64,000 bases of DNA from Pedobacter sp. SYP-B3415 (GTDB taxonomy: Bacteria; Bacteroidota; Bacteroidia; Sphingobacteriales; Sphingobacteriaceae), in NCBI RefSeq assembly GCF_004138205.1, contig NZ_RXNQ01000035.1, positions 186,001-250,000 of the forward strand. The letters are read 5' to 3'. The translations under genes were made by a program, and so were the position numbers. The notes under the pieces were generated by a model. That model had not been told where the DNA came from. It saw only the letters and a list, made by a program, of their open reading frames with translations, and did not search any database. Shown piece by piece: positions 20,050-29,401 of the stretch. Positions within the stretch are counted from its first letter, which is position 1. Each line of letters begins with the position of its first letter.

Positions 20050-20832
20050 TCAGGTGCGGAATAAACCAAAAAACTGAACAGTAATTACTTCCTCCACGAA
20101 CACGAGAAACATACCGGTTACCACCGCCGCATTTGCAGCTTTGCCCACACCCTCAGTCCCTTTCGAAGAGTTATACCCCTGGTAACAGCCCACCATACCA
20201 ATGGTGAAGCCAAACAGCACCGCCTTGATCGTAGAGGCAATGACATCAAGAAAAGTTATGGATTCGAGCGAGGATGAGAAGAAGGCTTGCCAGCTGGTTT
20301 CTTCATTTGTATACACATTAAGCAAAGCACCAAGCATGCCCACCATAGCGGTGTAGAAGGTCAGGATAGGAATGGTAATTGTAGCGGCGAGCACACGTGT
20401 GGAAACTAAAAATTTGAAGGGATTTGTCGCAGAGACCTCCATGGCGTCGATCTGCTCGGTAACGCGCATTGACCCAAGCTCAGCACCAATGCTGGAGCCT
20501 ACTTTTCCGGCTGCAATCAATGCGGTTAATAAAGGTGCCAGCGTACGCAGGAGCGCGATACCCACCAGAGAAGGAAGCCAGGATGTTGCCCCAAACTCGG
20601 CAAGCGAGGGCCGCGACTGTTTCGTAAACACCACACCCGTTATAAATCCGGTTAGGGAAATCAGCAACAATGAGCGGTAGCCAATATCATAACACTGACG
20701 CATCAGCTCCTTACCTTCATAGGGCGGTAGAAAGGCCTCTTTGAAAAACCTTCCGATAAACTGCCACACGTCGTATAACACCAGGAACATCCTGCTGATG
20801 CGACCGGGCTTTTTTTCGTTGTCTTCTGCCAT
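20050..20832 (-). CDS. mlaE: MlaE-family ABC transporter permease
   Basis: A 260-residue inner-membrane protein with five or six helices. The family pattern LLISLTGFITGVVFTKQ and the segment GSSIGAELGSMRVTEQIDAMEV near residue 115, followed by NPFKFLVSTRVLA, are diagnostic for MlaE. First gene of the three-gene operon; the 240 bases upstream hold no gene and probably the promoter, but I could not fix its position. Confidence 0.93.
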   Translation of the reverse strand: MAEDNEKKPGRISRMFLVLYDVWQFIGRFFKEAFLPPYEGKELMRQCYDIGYRSLLLISLTGFITGVVFTKQSRPSLAEFGATSWLPSLVGIALLRTLAPLLTALIAAGKVGSSIGAELGSMRVTEQIDAMEVSATNPFKFLVSTRVLAATITIPILTFYTAMVGMLGALLNVYTNEETSWQAFFSSSLESITFLDVIASTIKAVLFGFTIGMVGCYQGYNSSKGTEGVGKAANAAVVTGMFLVFVEEVITVQFFGLFRT

Positions 20833-21070
20833 TGAATTAGAAATTCGTATCCTCTTTATTTAACGCGGAAAGAACCTGAATAGATGACTCATGGATACAG
20901 AAATTCTGTCTTTTGGTAAATAATCTGAGCTATAACAAAAAAATATTGCTTCTGTTTCGGCCTTTCTGCAATTTGAGGGCCAAGGTAAAAAAACTGACGC
21001 TTATATCAGAATAGTCAAAGTGAATAATATATTTAATATCAGCATCGCAATCAAACGGTCTGTCATCAGC

Positions 21071-21304
21071 TTAGTCTGCTTCTTCAATGGCAACCGAAAT
21101 CGAATGGACACTTAATGAATCAAGTGTGCCCCATACCTGCTCCCACTCCCCGTAGGTGTTTTTCCAGAGCACAGCAATGCGGTGTTCATCCAGGTAACAG
21201 GTAAAATGAGGTCCATCCGGTCCGGCTTCCTTATGAACTTCGAGTTCTTCAGAGAGGTAATCTACATGAGCCTCGATTTTGAAACGTTTTGATGTTTGCT
21301 CCAT
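21071..21304 (-). CDS. Small conserved-looking hypothetical protein
   Basis: A 77-residue protein of unknown function. It has no signal peptide or membrane segment, is acidic, and reads as alternating beta strands (RFKIEAHVDYL, HFTCYLDEHRIAVLWKN, SVHSISVAIEE) with two tryptophans near the centre. Codon use and composition look like a real gene. It stands alone between the Mla operon and the short-chain dehydrogenase gene on the same strand. Confidence 0.6.
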   Translation of the reverse strand: MEQTSKRFKIEAHVDYLSEELEVHKEAGPDGPHFTCYLDEHRIAVLWKNTYGEWEQVWGTLDSLSVHSISVAIEEAD

Positions 21305-21393
21305 GATTCAGGGCATTAGCATTTATGAGGAGCGATTAGTTAAACTACGTTGAAAGTGGTGAATTTGTTTTTACGAAAACACCTTTGCATGGC

Positions 21394-22254
21394 TCAGGTA
21401 TTAATGATTTCGCCACCATTTGGATGGATAATCTGTCCGGTAATGTAACTGGCATCGTCTGATCCAAGAAACACATACGCGGGCGCAATTTCATTGGGTT
21501 CTGCGGCACGGCCCATGGGCACATCAGATCCGAATTCAGAAACATGATCTGCAGGAAAAGTAGCCGGAATAAGCGGCGTCCATACAGGTCCGGGCGCAAC
21601 GCCGTTAACCCTTATGTTCTTTTGTGCAAGTGAGGCAGAAAGCGAGCGGACAAATGAAACAATGGCACCTTTGGTTGAAGCGTAGTCAATCAGATGACCG
21701 CTGCCGCGGTAAGCTGTTACCGAAGTTGTGCAGATAATATTCGAACCGGCCTTCAAATGCGGCAGCGCCGCTTTGCAGAGATAAAATTGCGCAAAGATAT
21801 TCGTAGCGAAGGTCTTATGAAGCTGTATGGCGGTTATTTTCTCAATGCTCTCCTGTGGGTATTGAATGGCGGCGTTATTGACCAGGATATCCAGCTGTCC
21901 GTATTCGCGGATCGTTTCCCCGATGAGATGTTTGCAATGTTTTTCATCAGAAATATCTCCGCGTACAAGCAGTACTTTGGCGCCAAATTCCCTGGCCGCT
22001 TCCTCAGTAGTTTTGGCGTCGTCATCTTCGCTGAGGTAACTTAACACAAGATCGGCTCCTTCTTTAGCGTAGGCAAGCGCAACGGCACGACCAATACCGC
22101 TATCGCCGCCGGTGATCAGGGCAACCTTGCGTTCAAGTCGTAGCCGGGTAGCCCGGGGCTGATAGTCCGGATCAGGCCGCATTTCCGATTCTTTACCTGG
22201 TAATGATGACTGAGACTGTTCAGGACGTATTTTCTTGCTTGCTTGTTTTTTCAT
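21394..22254 (-). CDS. Short-chain dehydrogenase/reductase
   Basis: A 286-residue NAD(P)-dependent oxidoreductase of the SDR superfamily. The cofactor motif TGGDSGIG is near residues 48-55, NNAA near 127, and the catalytic Tyr-x-x-x-Lys is in DYASTKG near 195. A polar extension of about 40 residues precedes the Rossmann fold (QSSLPGKESEMRPDPDY), as in the YdaD/GS39 group of stress-related SDRs in Bacillus. The substrate is unknown. Confidence 0.9.
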   Translation of the reverse strand: MKKQASKKIRPEQSQSSLPGKESEMRPDPDYQPRATRLRLERKVALITGGDSGIGRAVALAYAKEGADLVLSYLSEDDDAKTTEEAAREFGAKVLLVRGDISDEKHCKHLIGETIREYGQLDILVNNAAIQYPQESIEKITAIQLHKTFATNIFAQFYLCKAALPHLKAGSNIICTTSVTAYRGSGHLIDYASTKGAIVSFVRSLSASLAQKNIRVNGVAPGPVWTPLIPATFPADHVSEFGSDVPMGRAAEPNEIAPAYVFLGSDDASYITGQIIHPNGGEIINT

Positions 22255-22320
22255 GCGTGTCGGTTAGAATAGCTGCCAGAGGAGGCATCTACTCCAATAA
22301 CCAACGGATGTGAAAATTGT

Positions 22321-25146
22321 TTACGCTGTGCAGTCGTTCACCAGGCTTAAAATCGAGCGGTAGTTTTTCCCTACAGCTTCCGATAAAGCCATCTCGCATG
22401 TTTTAGATGAGGAGTAGTAACCATCACAATGTAAATCAACATCTGCTGCTTCTTTCTTTGTTGCAGATCGCGTCAGTTCAGGAAACAAAAATCCGCGGTC
22501 ACCGGCCATCCCGCAACACCCCGCGTGCAGAGGTATGTTTACCTCTTCAGCATAGGCTGATGCAATGGCTGCGAATTTACTTTCCAGTCCAGGCAGTTTC
22601 TGAAGCGAACAAACCGGGTGCAGCGTAATCCTGTCTTTTTTGCGCAGAGGTTTGCTGCGTGGCATGATATATTCATGGATGTACTCCACGCTATCTATAA
22701 TGGTCAGCGCATCGAAGCGTGCCTGCCGCTCAGAGTCCAAAACCGATCTGCAGCTAAGCAGCGTCTGTGTACAGGAACTGATATCAAGAACAACTGGTAT
22801 TTCACCTCCACGCGTAGCGGCGAAAAGGTTGTCTACGGTCTGCATGCTCGCATATGCGCGGGCATCTTTGAATCCCTTGGAGGAATAGATCTGTCCGCAG
22901 CAGGAACCAGAAAGATCCGCCGGTAAAATGACACGGATACCTGCTTTCGCCGATACCTCAAAAAAGTCATTTGTTACGTTCCGGCCCGGGCGTTCTGCAT
23001 CGCCCATTACACGTGAAATGCAGGCAGGGAAATAGACGACCTCAGGGCCGGATGGAGATGTATCAGGTTTTGGGAGCCGCGCTGCGGGAGCAAGCTGCCG
23101 GGTCCAGAGGGGAAAGCCCGGAATCACCTTTCGGATGCCTGCAGTGAGCGCCGGCATGGTACCCCGGCCGAAAGCTTTGTTAAGCAGATTTCCCGAGCCG
23201 AGTGCAAATCGCACGGCAGTGCTTACCGCAGAGAAGTTCCGGGCAGTAAGCAAGGCGATCCGGTTTGCGAACGCCGAGTGACTTTCCCTGCGAAGCCTCT
23301 TCACAAGATCGCCGGTGTTAATGTCTACCGGGCAAGCTGTTGCACACAGACCGTCAACCGCGCAGGTATCAAGACCCTCATACTGGTACTGATCCAGCAG
23401 CGTTTTGTAGCTGGCGCGCTCACCCCTGTTCTTCAGGTTGAGAAGCTCCCGCCTTACCACGATCCGTTTTCGTGGGGTGAGTGTAATATCGCGGCTTGGG
23501 CACTTATGTTCACAAAACCCGCATTCCATACAACGGTCTACCTCTTCCTCTACTCTTGGAAGTTCCTTCAGGTTTTTGATGTGTGCATTCTCATCAGCGT
23601 TGATAATTACACCGGGGTTAAGCAGGTTTGTCGGATCAGTAACCGCTTTAAGCCGGCGCATGACTTCATAGATCGTTCCACCCCATTCCGTTTCAACAAA
23701 TGGCGACATATTCCGTCCGGTACCGTGTTCGGCTTTTAACGTACCGTTGTAGCGCTTAACAACAAGTTCGACCACTGCCCGGAGAAAACGGTCATACCGG
23801 TCAATTTCTGCCGGCGTATCGAACGACTGGGTAACTACAAAATGGATGTTGCCGTCTTTTGCGTGACCGAAAATGATCGCATTACCGTAATGAAACTCAG
23901 CAAATAATTTATGAAGGTCAATAATGGCATTGCCGAGTTGAGCTACCGGAAAAGCAATGTCTTCAAGGATGACGGTCGAGCCGCTCGCGCGAACGGCGCC
24001 AACGGCAGGGAACATCCCTTTGCGCACTTTCCAGAACAGTGCCTGCTGAATCGGGTCGGCGCTGAACGCTGCCGGAACCAGCAGCGGCAGCGAACCGGCT
24101 ACCGCAGCAAAGGCCTCAAGGCTTGCTGCAATGCCGGCAGGCGTTTCAGCCTGGTACTCGACCAGCAAGGCAGCAGACGCGGGGGGTAGTTCTCTGAGAA
24201 TCGGAGGCAGCCCTGCAATATGTTCTACAGATCGTAAAGACGCCCGGTCCATCAACTCAATCGCTTCTGCCCCTGAGCGGCTTAGCGGCACGATGGCCTG
24301 GCAGGCGGTATAGATATCCGGAAAATACAACATCGCGGTTGATTTTTCAGGCAGATCAGGTACCGTGTTTAAGACCGCCTCAGAGATGAAACCCAGCGTA
24401 CCTTCTGCACCGATAAGCAGGTGGGCCATGATCTCCAAGGGTTCAGAGAAATCCAGAAATGCGTTCACTGCATACCCGACCGTGTTTTTTGTCTGGTATT
24501 TTGCACGGATTCGCGCCGCGGCGTGCTCATCGGCAATAAGCGCTTCACGAAGGTCCAGCAGTTCAGCGTACAAGGCGGGGCAGTCATCTTTAAACCGCCG
24601 GCGGTCTGCCTGGTCCTCGGTCGTAAAAACTTTCCCGTCTGGAAGAACAAAGCGGATATATTTCAATGTATGATAAGCGTTTTTTGTAACGCCGCAGCAC
24701 ATTCCGCTCGAGTTATTAGATAAAATCCCACCCATCATGGCAGAATTGATACTTGCCGGATCAGGACCAATCTTTCTACCGTATGGTTTCAGCTGCGCAT
24801 TCACAATGGCACCAATAGCGCCCGGCTGAACACGTACCTGCTGTCCGCCATTTTCTACCCTTACCAATGTCCAATGGCGGCTGAGATCGACAAGTATTCC
24901 GTCGGTAACGGCCTGCCCGGACAAACTTGTTCCGGCTGCGCGGAAAACCAGCGGAAGCTGCAGACGCTGAGACAATGCAAACAAAGCAGCTACTTCACTT
25001 TCTGAAAAAGGAAGCACGACAGCCTGCGGACGCAGATAATAAAACCCTGCGTCTGCAGCGTAAGACACCACATCGATAAGCTTAGTTTTTACCTGTTCAG
25101 GTTTCAGAATTTCGAGCAGCTCAGCCCTCAGCAACGTATTTTCCAT
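22321..25146 (-). CDS. FAD and Fe-S oxidoreductase, D-lactate dehydrogenase-like
   Basis: A 941-residue fusion enzyme. An FAD-binding type 4 domain (about 35-185) is followed by an FAD-oxidase C domain (about 230-510), a dicluster 4Fe-4S region with CGFCEHKCPS near 535 and CATACPVD near 595, and a cysteine-rich CCG domain with CCGQIYSSKG and CCGMAGDRG. This is the single-chain layout of quinone-linked D-lactate or D-2-hydroxyacid dehydrogenases. The start at 25144-25146 is chosen because earlier codons are unlike the family. It probably feeds electrons from D-lactate or a related acid to the respiratory chain. Confidence 0.9.
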   Translation of the reverse strand: MENTLLRAELLEILKPEQVKTKLIDVVSYAADAGFYYLRPQAVVLPFSESEVAALFALSQRLQLPLVFRAAGTSLSGQAVTDGILVDLSRHWTLVRVENGGQQVRVQPGAIGAIVNAQLKPYGRKIGPDPASINSAMMGGILSNNSSGMCCGVTKNAYHTLKYIRFVLPDGKVFTTEDQADRRRFKDDCPALYAELLDLREALIADEHAAARIRAKYQTKNTVGYAVNAFLDFSEPLEIMAHLLIGAEGTLGFISEAVLNTVPDLPEKSTAMLYFPDIYTACQAIVPLSRSGAEAIELMDRASLRSVEHIAGLPPILRELPPASAALLVEYQAETPAGIAASLEAFAAVAGSLPLLVPAAFSADPIQQALFWKVRKGMFPAVGAVRASGSTVILEDIAFPVAQLGNAIIDLHKLFAEFHYGNAIIFGHAKDGNIHFVVTQSFDTPAEIDRYDRFLRAVVELVVKRYNGTLKAEHGTGRNMSPFVETEWGGTIYEVMRRLKAVTDPTNLLNPGVIINADENAHIKNLKELPRVEEEVDRCMECGFCEHKCPSRDITLTPRKRIVVRRELLNLKNRGERASYKTLLDQYQYEGLDTCAVDGLCATACPVDINTGDLVKRLRRESHSAFANRIALLTARNFSAVSTAVRFALGSGNLLNKAFGRGTMPALTAGIRKVIPGFPLWTRQLAPAARLPKPDTSPSGPEVVYFPACISRVMGDAERPGRNVTNDFFEVSAKAGIRVILPADLSGSCCGQIYSSKGFKDARAYASMQTVDNLFAATRGGEIPVVLDISSCTQTLLSCRSVLDSERQARFDALTIIDSVEYIHEYIMPRSKPLRKKDRITLHPVCSLQKLPGLESKFAAIASAYAEEVNIPLHAGCCGMAGDRGFLFPELTRSATKKEAADVDLHCDGYYSSSKTCEMALSEAVGKNYRSILSLVNDCTA

Positions 25147-25325
25147 GATTGGCCTTTCGGTGTGCATGCTCAGAATAAGACAGCAGTGCACTAATATTCT
25201 TCAAATATTGCAAAAACCTGCATAATCCCGCAGAATTATTTAGGCTTTGGTATCCCGGCACAGTTATGGGTAAATGCCTGGTCAGGGGTCTGTACCTAAC
25301 CTTGCCGCTTGGAAGGCTTGCATAG

Positions 25326-25688
25326 CTACGCCGAGATACGCGAGTGTATTTTGTTGCGAAGCGTCAGGATATCGAATGGCTTGGAGATGAATTCCTCAGC
25401 ACCGGTATCGCCGGTAATATTTTCGTATTGAATATTTGCAGACATCAGCAGCACCGGAATTGAGGCGAGCGCGGGAGATGCCTTCAGCTCCCGGCATATT
25501 TCGACGCCGTTCCCGTCAGGCAACTTAATATCAAGAAGAATAAGATCGGGGGTTTCGGTTGCAACACGGGTTAAAAAATCTGTTGCATTTGAAAAGGCGA
25601 CAACCCTCAGGGGCGGCTCGTCAAGGAAAAGTTCCAGCATTTCGCGTATATCCTCATCATCTTCCACTATAAATATGCGTTTTGTCAT
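25326..25688 (-). CDS. CheY-like response regulator, partner of the upstream kinase
   Basis: A 120-residue receiver domain without output domain: acidic residues in VEDDED, the phospho-acceptor Asp in LLDIKLPD near residue 52, a serine in LLMSA and the lysine in SKPFDI. The start at 25686-25688 fits the family; a longer frame overlaps the kinase gene. It begins 43 bases after the kinase stop codon and is the third lone receiver in the window. Confidence 0.9.
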   Translation of the reverse strand: MTKRIFIVEDDEDIREMLELFLDEPPLRVVAFSNATDFLTRVATETPDLILLDIKLPDGNGVEICRELKASPALASIPVLLMSANIQYENITGDTGAEEFISKPFDILTLRNKIHSRISA

Positions 25689-25731
25689 GTTGATTGGTAT
25701 TGGCAGCCGGCCCTCCTTCCGGCTGTTGGTA

Positions 25732-27720
25732 TTATTTTGTCTGTTCAGGTGCAAGCGGAATGCGGAAACTAAATACAGATCCCTCTCCTTTTACACTTTG
25801 CACCCAGATGCTTCCATGGTGACGTTCAACAATCTCCTTGCTGATAAAGAGTCCCAGACCAAGGCCTGAAATGTTTCGCGGAACTGTTTCTATCCGGTAG
25901 AACTGGTTAAAGATATTATCCATATGTTCCAGTTCCATACCAAGCCCCCGGTCGCGCACATGCACAGTGAGATCTTCATTAAGAGCTATGGAGACCTCGA
26001 TTGGTTGTAAGTCGGGCGAGTATTTTGCTGCGTTGGTTAGCAGGTTACTGATTACCTGTTCAAGCCTTAGCTTATCAGCCTGTATGGTAAATTCAGGGTG
26101 TTCTATCACTCTGACTTCGTGCTGCATACCAGAAGTGCGCAGGGATTCGACAATTTCATTTAGAAATGCAAAAAACTCAAACGTGGTGTAATTTAACTGG
26201 AGCTTGCCCGCCTGGATCTTCGAAATATCGAACAGATCAGTAATCATTGCATTCAGCTTGCGCACCTGGTTCATGGCTTTATCCACGAACTGCCGCTGTG
26301 TAGGGTCAGCAATCTTCAGCTGTAACATCTGCAGATAACCGGTCATGCTGGTAAGGGGAGTTTTAAGCTCATGCGTAGCCATGGCAATGAACTCGTCCTT
26401 TTTCAGGCTCAATGCCCTGACTTCTTCAAAGAGTTTTGAATTATCTATGGCTATGGCTGCCTGCGAAGCGATACCAATAACCAGGTCTTCGTGTTCCTCT
26501 TTAAATACCCCTGCTTCCGGATGACCGAAAAACAGTCCGCCGATAACCGCGCCTGAAGAAGAAATAACCGGAACAGCAAGGTAACTGACAACGGGCAAAT
26601 GGCCGGCAGGCATGCCAAAATGCGGATCATTTTTTCCATAACGCTCATCCTGAGTAATATCGTCAACACGTATTACGCCTTGTCCACTAAACGTGGGATG
26701 AAAGACGGCGGTGTTTCTGGGCATGCCAAACTTTTCGAAGGCTTCGCGGGGAGCGCCTGACAGCGTAAAGAGCATATATGATTCGCCCTTGTCGTCGGTC
26801 TTGTTATAGAAAAACGCCCCGAATTTTGCACCGGTAACGCTTGTTGAAAGATCAGTTACCTGCTGCAGAATTTCATGAACATCAAGGCTTTGCGAAAGTG
26901 TTTTTCCAATCGCGTTAAGCTGAAGAATCCGTTCAGCGTTTTTTGCGCGGAGCTGTTCCCCGACAATTCGCTCAGTAATATCACGTGCAACTTTCGAAGC
27001 TCCCGTTATATTCCCGAATTTATCTTTTACAGGGGATACCGTCAGGGATATGTCGATCTCATGCCCGTTTTTATGAAGTCGCCGGGTCTGAAAATGGTCT
27101 ATTTTTCTTCCGCTGCGAATACTGCTGATAATCGTTTCTTCTTCTGCCTGTAAATGCGGCGGAATCAACATGGTGATGTGTTTACCGAGAGCCTCCTGTT
27201 CTGAATAACCAAAAACTTTTTCGGCACCTTTATTCCAGCTGTTGATATATCCCTGAAGGTTTTTACTAACAATCGCATCTTCAGAAGACTCTACAATGGC
27301 AGACAGAATGGAATGCTGAGTGGTATCTTTATAGGCTGTGATATCGGTCAGGGTATAATAACCGCCGGTAACGGTCGAACCTGCCTTGAGCAGCGCGGTA
27401 TGAATCAGCACGCACCTTGCCTGTCCGTCAGCACTGCGGATAATATATTCTTCTGCCGGACCCGCTTTATTGCCGGCAATAGCTCTCGCGAGCGGATGCT
27501 GATTAACGGGAACCGGCTCTCCGCCCGGCGTATAAAGTGTTTCCTTAGTGATCCAGCGGTCCGCAGCGTCGGGTGCACGACCGAGTATTTCCCGGCCAGG
27601 TTCATTAAAAAAAGTAATCACTCCGGAGTTATCACAAAAAAACACCGGAGTTGTGCCATGCTCAAACAGACGCATCAATTCGGCCCCGGCGGCACCGGAA
27701 AGCTTTTCGGAAAGTTCCAT
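25732..27720 (-). CDS. PAS-PAS-GAF sensor histidine kinase
   Basis: A 662-residue kinase with no membrane segment. PAS domains cover about 15-130 and 142-258 (the second with the typical GYINSWNKGAEKVFGYSEQEALGK), a GAF domain about 272-428, then a HisKA domain with the phospho-accepting H450 in ATHELKTPLTS and a HATPase domain with the N box NLLTNAAKYS and G1 box DRGLGM. It is predicted to sense a soluble or redox signal in the cytoplasm and to pass phosphate to the receiver encoded directly downstream. Confidence 0.93.
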   Translation of the reverse strand: MELSEKLSGAAGAELMRLFEHGTTPVFFCDNSGVITFFNEPGREILGRAPDAADRWITKETLYTPGGEPVPVNQHPLARAIAGNKAGPAEEYIIRSADGQARCVLIHTALLKAGSTVTGGYYTLTDITAYKDTTQHSILSAIVESSEDAIVSKNLQGYINSWNKGAEKVFGYSEQEALGKHITMLIPPHLQAEEETIISSIRSGRKIDHFQTRRLHKNGHEIDISLTVSPVKDKFGNITGASKVARDITERIVGEQLRAKNAERILQLNAIGKTLSQSLDVHEILQQVTDLSTSVTGAKFGAFFYNKTDDKGESYMLFTLSGAPREAFEKFGMPRNTAVFHPTFSGQGVIRVDDITQDERYGKNDPHFGMPAGHLPVVSYLAVPVISSSGAVIGGLFFGHPEAGVFKEEHEDLVIGIASQAAIAIDNSKLFEEVRALSLKKDEFIAMATHELKTPLTSMTGYLQMLQLKIADPTQRQFVDKAMNQVRKLNAMITDLFDISKIQAGKLQLNYTTFEFFAFLNEIVESLRTSGMQHEVRVIEHPEFTIQADKLRLEQVISNLLTNAAKYSPDLQPIEVSIALNEDLTVHVRDRGLGMELEHMDNIFNQFYRIETVPRNISGLGLGLFISKEIVERHHGSIWVQSVKGEGSVFSFRIPLAPEQTK

Positions 27721-27803
27721 GAATCCTCTATTAACTTGAAAGTACCAAATTAATTTTTATTTACGAATCGCATGAAGCTTTTCTGAAAATGGCTGAGCTT
27801 TTT

Positions 27804-27995
27804 TTAATTGGAAGGGCCTGCGAAGGCATTTTTTTGCTTCAGATACGCCTCAATCGTCTGAACATTAACATCGCATGTTGCACGGATAGCTGACTTCAGC
27901 GAAGCCTCGCTGACTTTCAGACGACGGGTCCAGTACAGGGTTTGCTGTTCTTCAGAAATATCAACGGTTTCACGAAGGTTTGAAAAGTTCTTCAT
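27804..27995 (-). CDS. DUF3606 small protein
   Basis: A 63-residue cytoplasmic protein: a D-x-I-S-E-E-Q-x-x-x-Y-W pattern followed by a segment with L-K-S-A-I and a C-terminal helix. This matches DUF3606, a short domain found in many bacteria, possibly nucleic-acid binding, with no proven role. The start at 27993-27995 (MKNFSNLRET) is preferred over a longer frame reaching 28124, whose extra residues look like non-coding sequence. Confidence 0.7.
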   Translation of the reverse strand: MKNFSNLRETVDISEEQQTLYWTRRLKVSEASLKSAIRATCDVNVQTIEAYLKQKNAFAGPSN

Positions 27996-28191
27996 AGGGA
28001 AATTAAGTTTAAAAGGAGATCGGTTTAGCCGGCTTCCTGCGGAAGAAACAACCACCCGGCGCAATTGTTTTGCGCTGCAACGTTTTTTTTTCTGATGATG
28101 AATATAAGTATGGGTTATAAACACAGGATTAAGTTATGATGAAACTTAGGGGAGGAAAAGAGGGGAACCACGAGCCACCAATCATGAGCAA

Positions 28192-28339
28192 GGACCTGGC
28201 GCAGAGCCAACGGGACCAAAGAAAAAGGAAAAATGAGGAAAGACCGCTTGCCGAACCATGAGGCACGAATTTTGAGCCAGGACCTGGGCGCAGAGCCTCA
28301 ACGGGACCAAAGAAAAAGGAAAAATGAGGAAAGACCGCT
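28192..28339 (+). repeat. Direct repeat of a 57-60-base purine-rich unit
   Basis: Copy 1 (28192-28248) and copy 2 (28280-28339) both run from GGACCTGGGCGCAGAGCC (copy 1 lacks one G of the GGG) through a long A/G tract to GAAAGACCGCT. They differ by about three single-base indels. A related tract is found inverted near 60070-60103. Confidence 0.85.
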
Positions 28340-28745
28340 CTAAGTTAAAAGTCAAAAGTGAAAAGTTGAAAGCCCTGGGCGCCTAACCCCTCAGCCGCCA
28401 AGGGCCACTGCCCTTCCCCCACGCCGTCATCCCGAAGCGCGTTTACGCAATCCCTTTCTGCCGGGATCGCAACGGCGAGGGATCTCCTGCGACGAAGCAG
28501 TTACGACCGTTTGCAAAGGGAGATCAAAGAGGAAGGAATAAGGACGAAGGACCAAAGCGCCTAAAACCTCAATGAATTTAAGGAAAAGGGAGGAAAAACC
28601 ACGGCGCATAACCCCTCAATACGCCCAACCGGCTGAGGGGTTCTGCGCCATGTCTAAATACGAAATACGAACGGCAAAATACTATCATAAGATCTCGAAT
28701 CTTACCAAATCCATTGGCTTCATTTCGGGTTGTAATCTCCCACGG

Positions 28746-28824
28746 GTCATTCAGAGCGTAGCGAAGAATCTGGCTCGGGATCTAATTTTCAGATCCTTCC
28801 GACGCTCCGCTCTGTCTGGATGAC
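28746..28824 (+). repeat. 79-base palindromic element, copy 1
   Basis: Starts GTCATTCAGAGCG and ends CGCTCTGTCTGGATGAC, so the ends are inverted repeats; the centre is GGATCT-AATTTTC-AGATCC. It matches copy 2 at 78 of 79 positions. Elements beginning GTCAT(C/T)C of this kind are common intergenic repeats in bacteria. Confidence 0.9.
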
Positions 28825-28912
28825 TTCAAGGGGAACCAAGAGCCATGAATCATGAGTCAGGACCTGGGCGCCTAACCCCTCGATAGCCCTAACCGGCCGA
28901 GGGGTTAGGCGG

Positions 28913-28954
28913 CACGTCTAAATACGAACTACGAATACCTATATACTATTGCAG
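28913..28954 (+). repeat. 42-base sequence repeated inverted at 59937-59978
   Basis: From CACGTCTAAATACG to ATTGCAG, this copy and the reverse complement of 59937-59978 agree at 41 of 42 bases, although they are 31 kb apart. Confidence 0.92.
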
Positions 28955-29022
28955 ACAAGACTCATATCTCATATCTCACCAAAATTCTTTGGCTTCATTC
29001 CAGTCCTAGATTCCCCCACCGG

Positions 29023-29101
29023 GTCATTCAGAGCGTAGCGAAGAATCTGGCTCGGGATCTAATTTTCAGATCCTTCCGACGCTCCGCTCTGTCTTGATGA
29101 C
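29023..29101 (+). repeat. 79-base palindromic element, copy 2
   Basis: Same element as 28746-28824, with one G to T change near the right end (TCTTGATGAC instead of TCTGGATGAC). Confidence 0.9.
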
Positions 29102-29401
29102 CCGCGAGGCGGAGCCACGAGCCAGTTAAGTTTTTAGTTGTAGGTTCTAAGTTTTAAGTCTGGGCGCATAACCCCTCAATACGCCCAACCGCTGAGGGGT
29201 CTGCGCCATGTCTAAATACGAAATACGAACGGCTAAATACGATCATAAGATCTCTAAGCCACGTCTAAATACGAACTACGAATTACTAAATACTATTAAA
29301 TACCTCACATCTGCACACCAAATACGAATAGCTAAATACGGCAACATAGCAACTCCCCTCAAACTTATCTACAACATTGATTGTTGTGATTCGCGGCACT
29401 G

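Larger units (their letters stand above)
28603..29254 (+). repeat. Tandem array of about 280-base composite repeat units
   Basis: The order hairpin, 30-base module, 'atctc' tract, 79-base palindrome recurs. Hairpins are at 28603-28649, 28869-28911 and 29163-29207 (spacing 266 and 294); 79-base elements at 28746 and 29023 (spacing 277). Segments 28603-28696 and 29163-29254 are almost identical, with two one-base deletions and two substitutions. Confidence 0.88.
27996..29401. repeat. Modular intergenic repeat locus 2 (1.4 kb)
   Basis: There is no protein gene here. From about 28146 to 29339 the DNA is a mosaic of repeat modules: 'accaagagccatgaatcatgag' tracts, purine tracts ('accaaagaaaaaggaa'), GGCGC hairpins with AACCCCTCA stems, 30-base TCTAAATACGAA modules, 'ctcatatctcatatctc' tracts and two 79-base palindromic elements. 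The region separates divergent genes, so the promoter of the gene at 29402 must lie inside or after it. Confidence 0.85.

Noticed and set aside
28603..29254. CRISPR-like array at 28.6-29.3 kb
   Set aside because: Repeats are long composites of about 280 bases with imperfect copies; there are no unique spacers of constant length and no cas genes.
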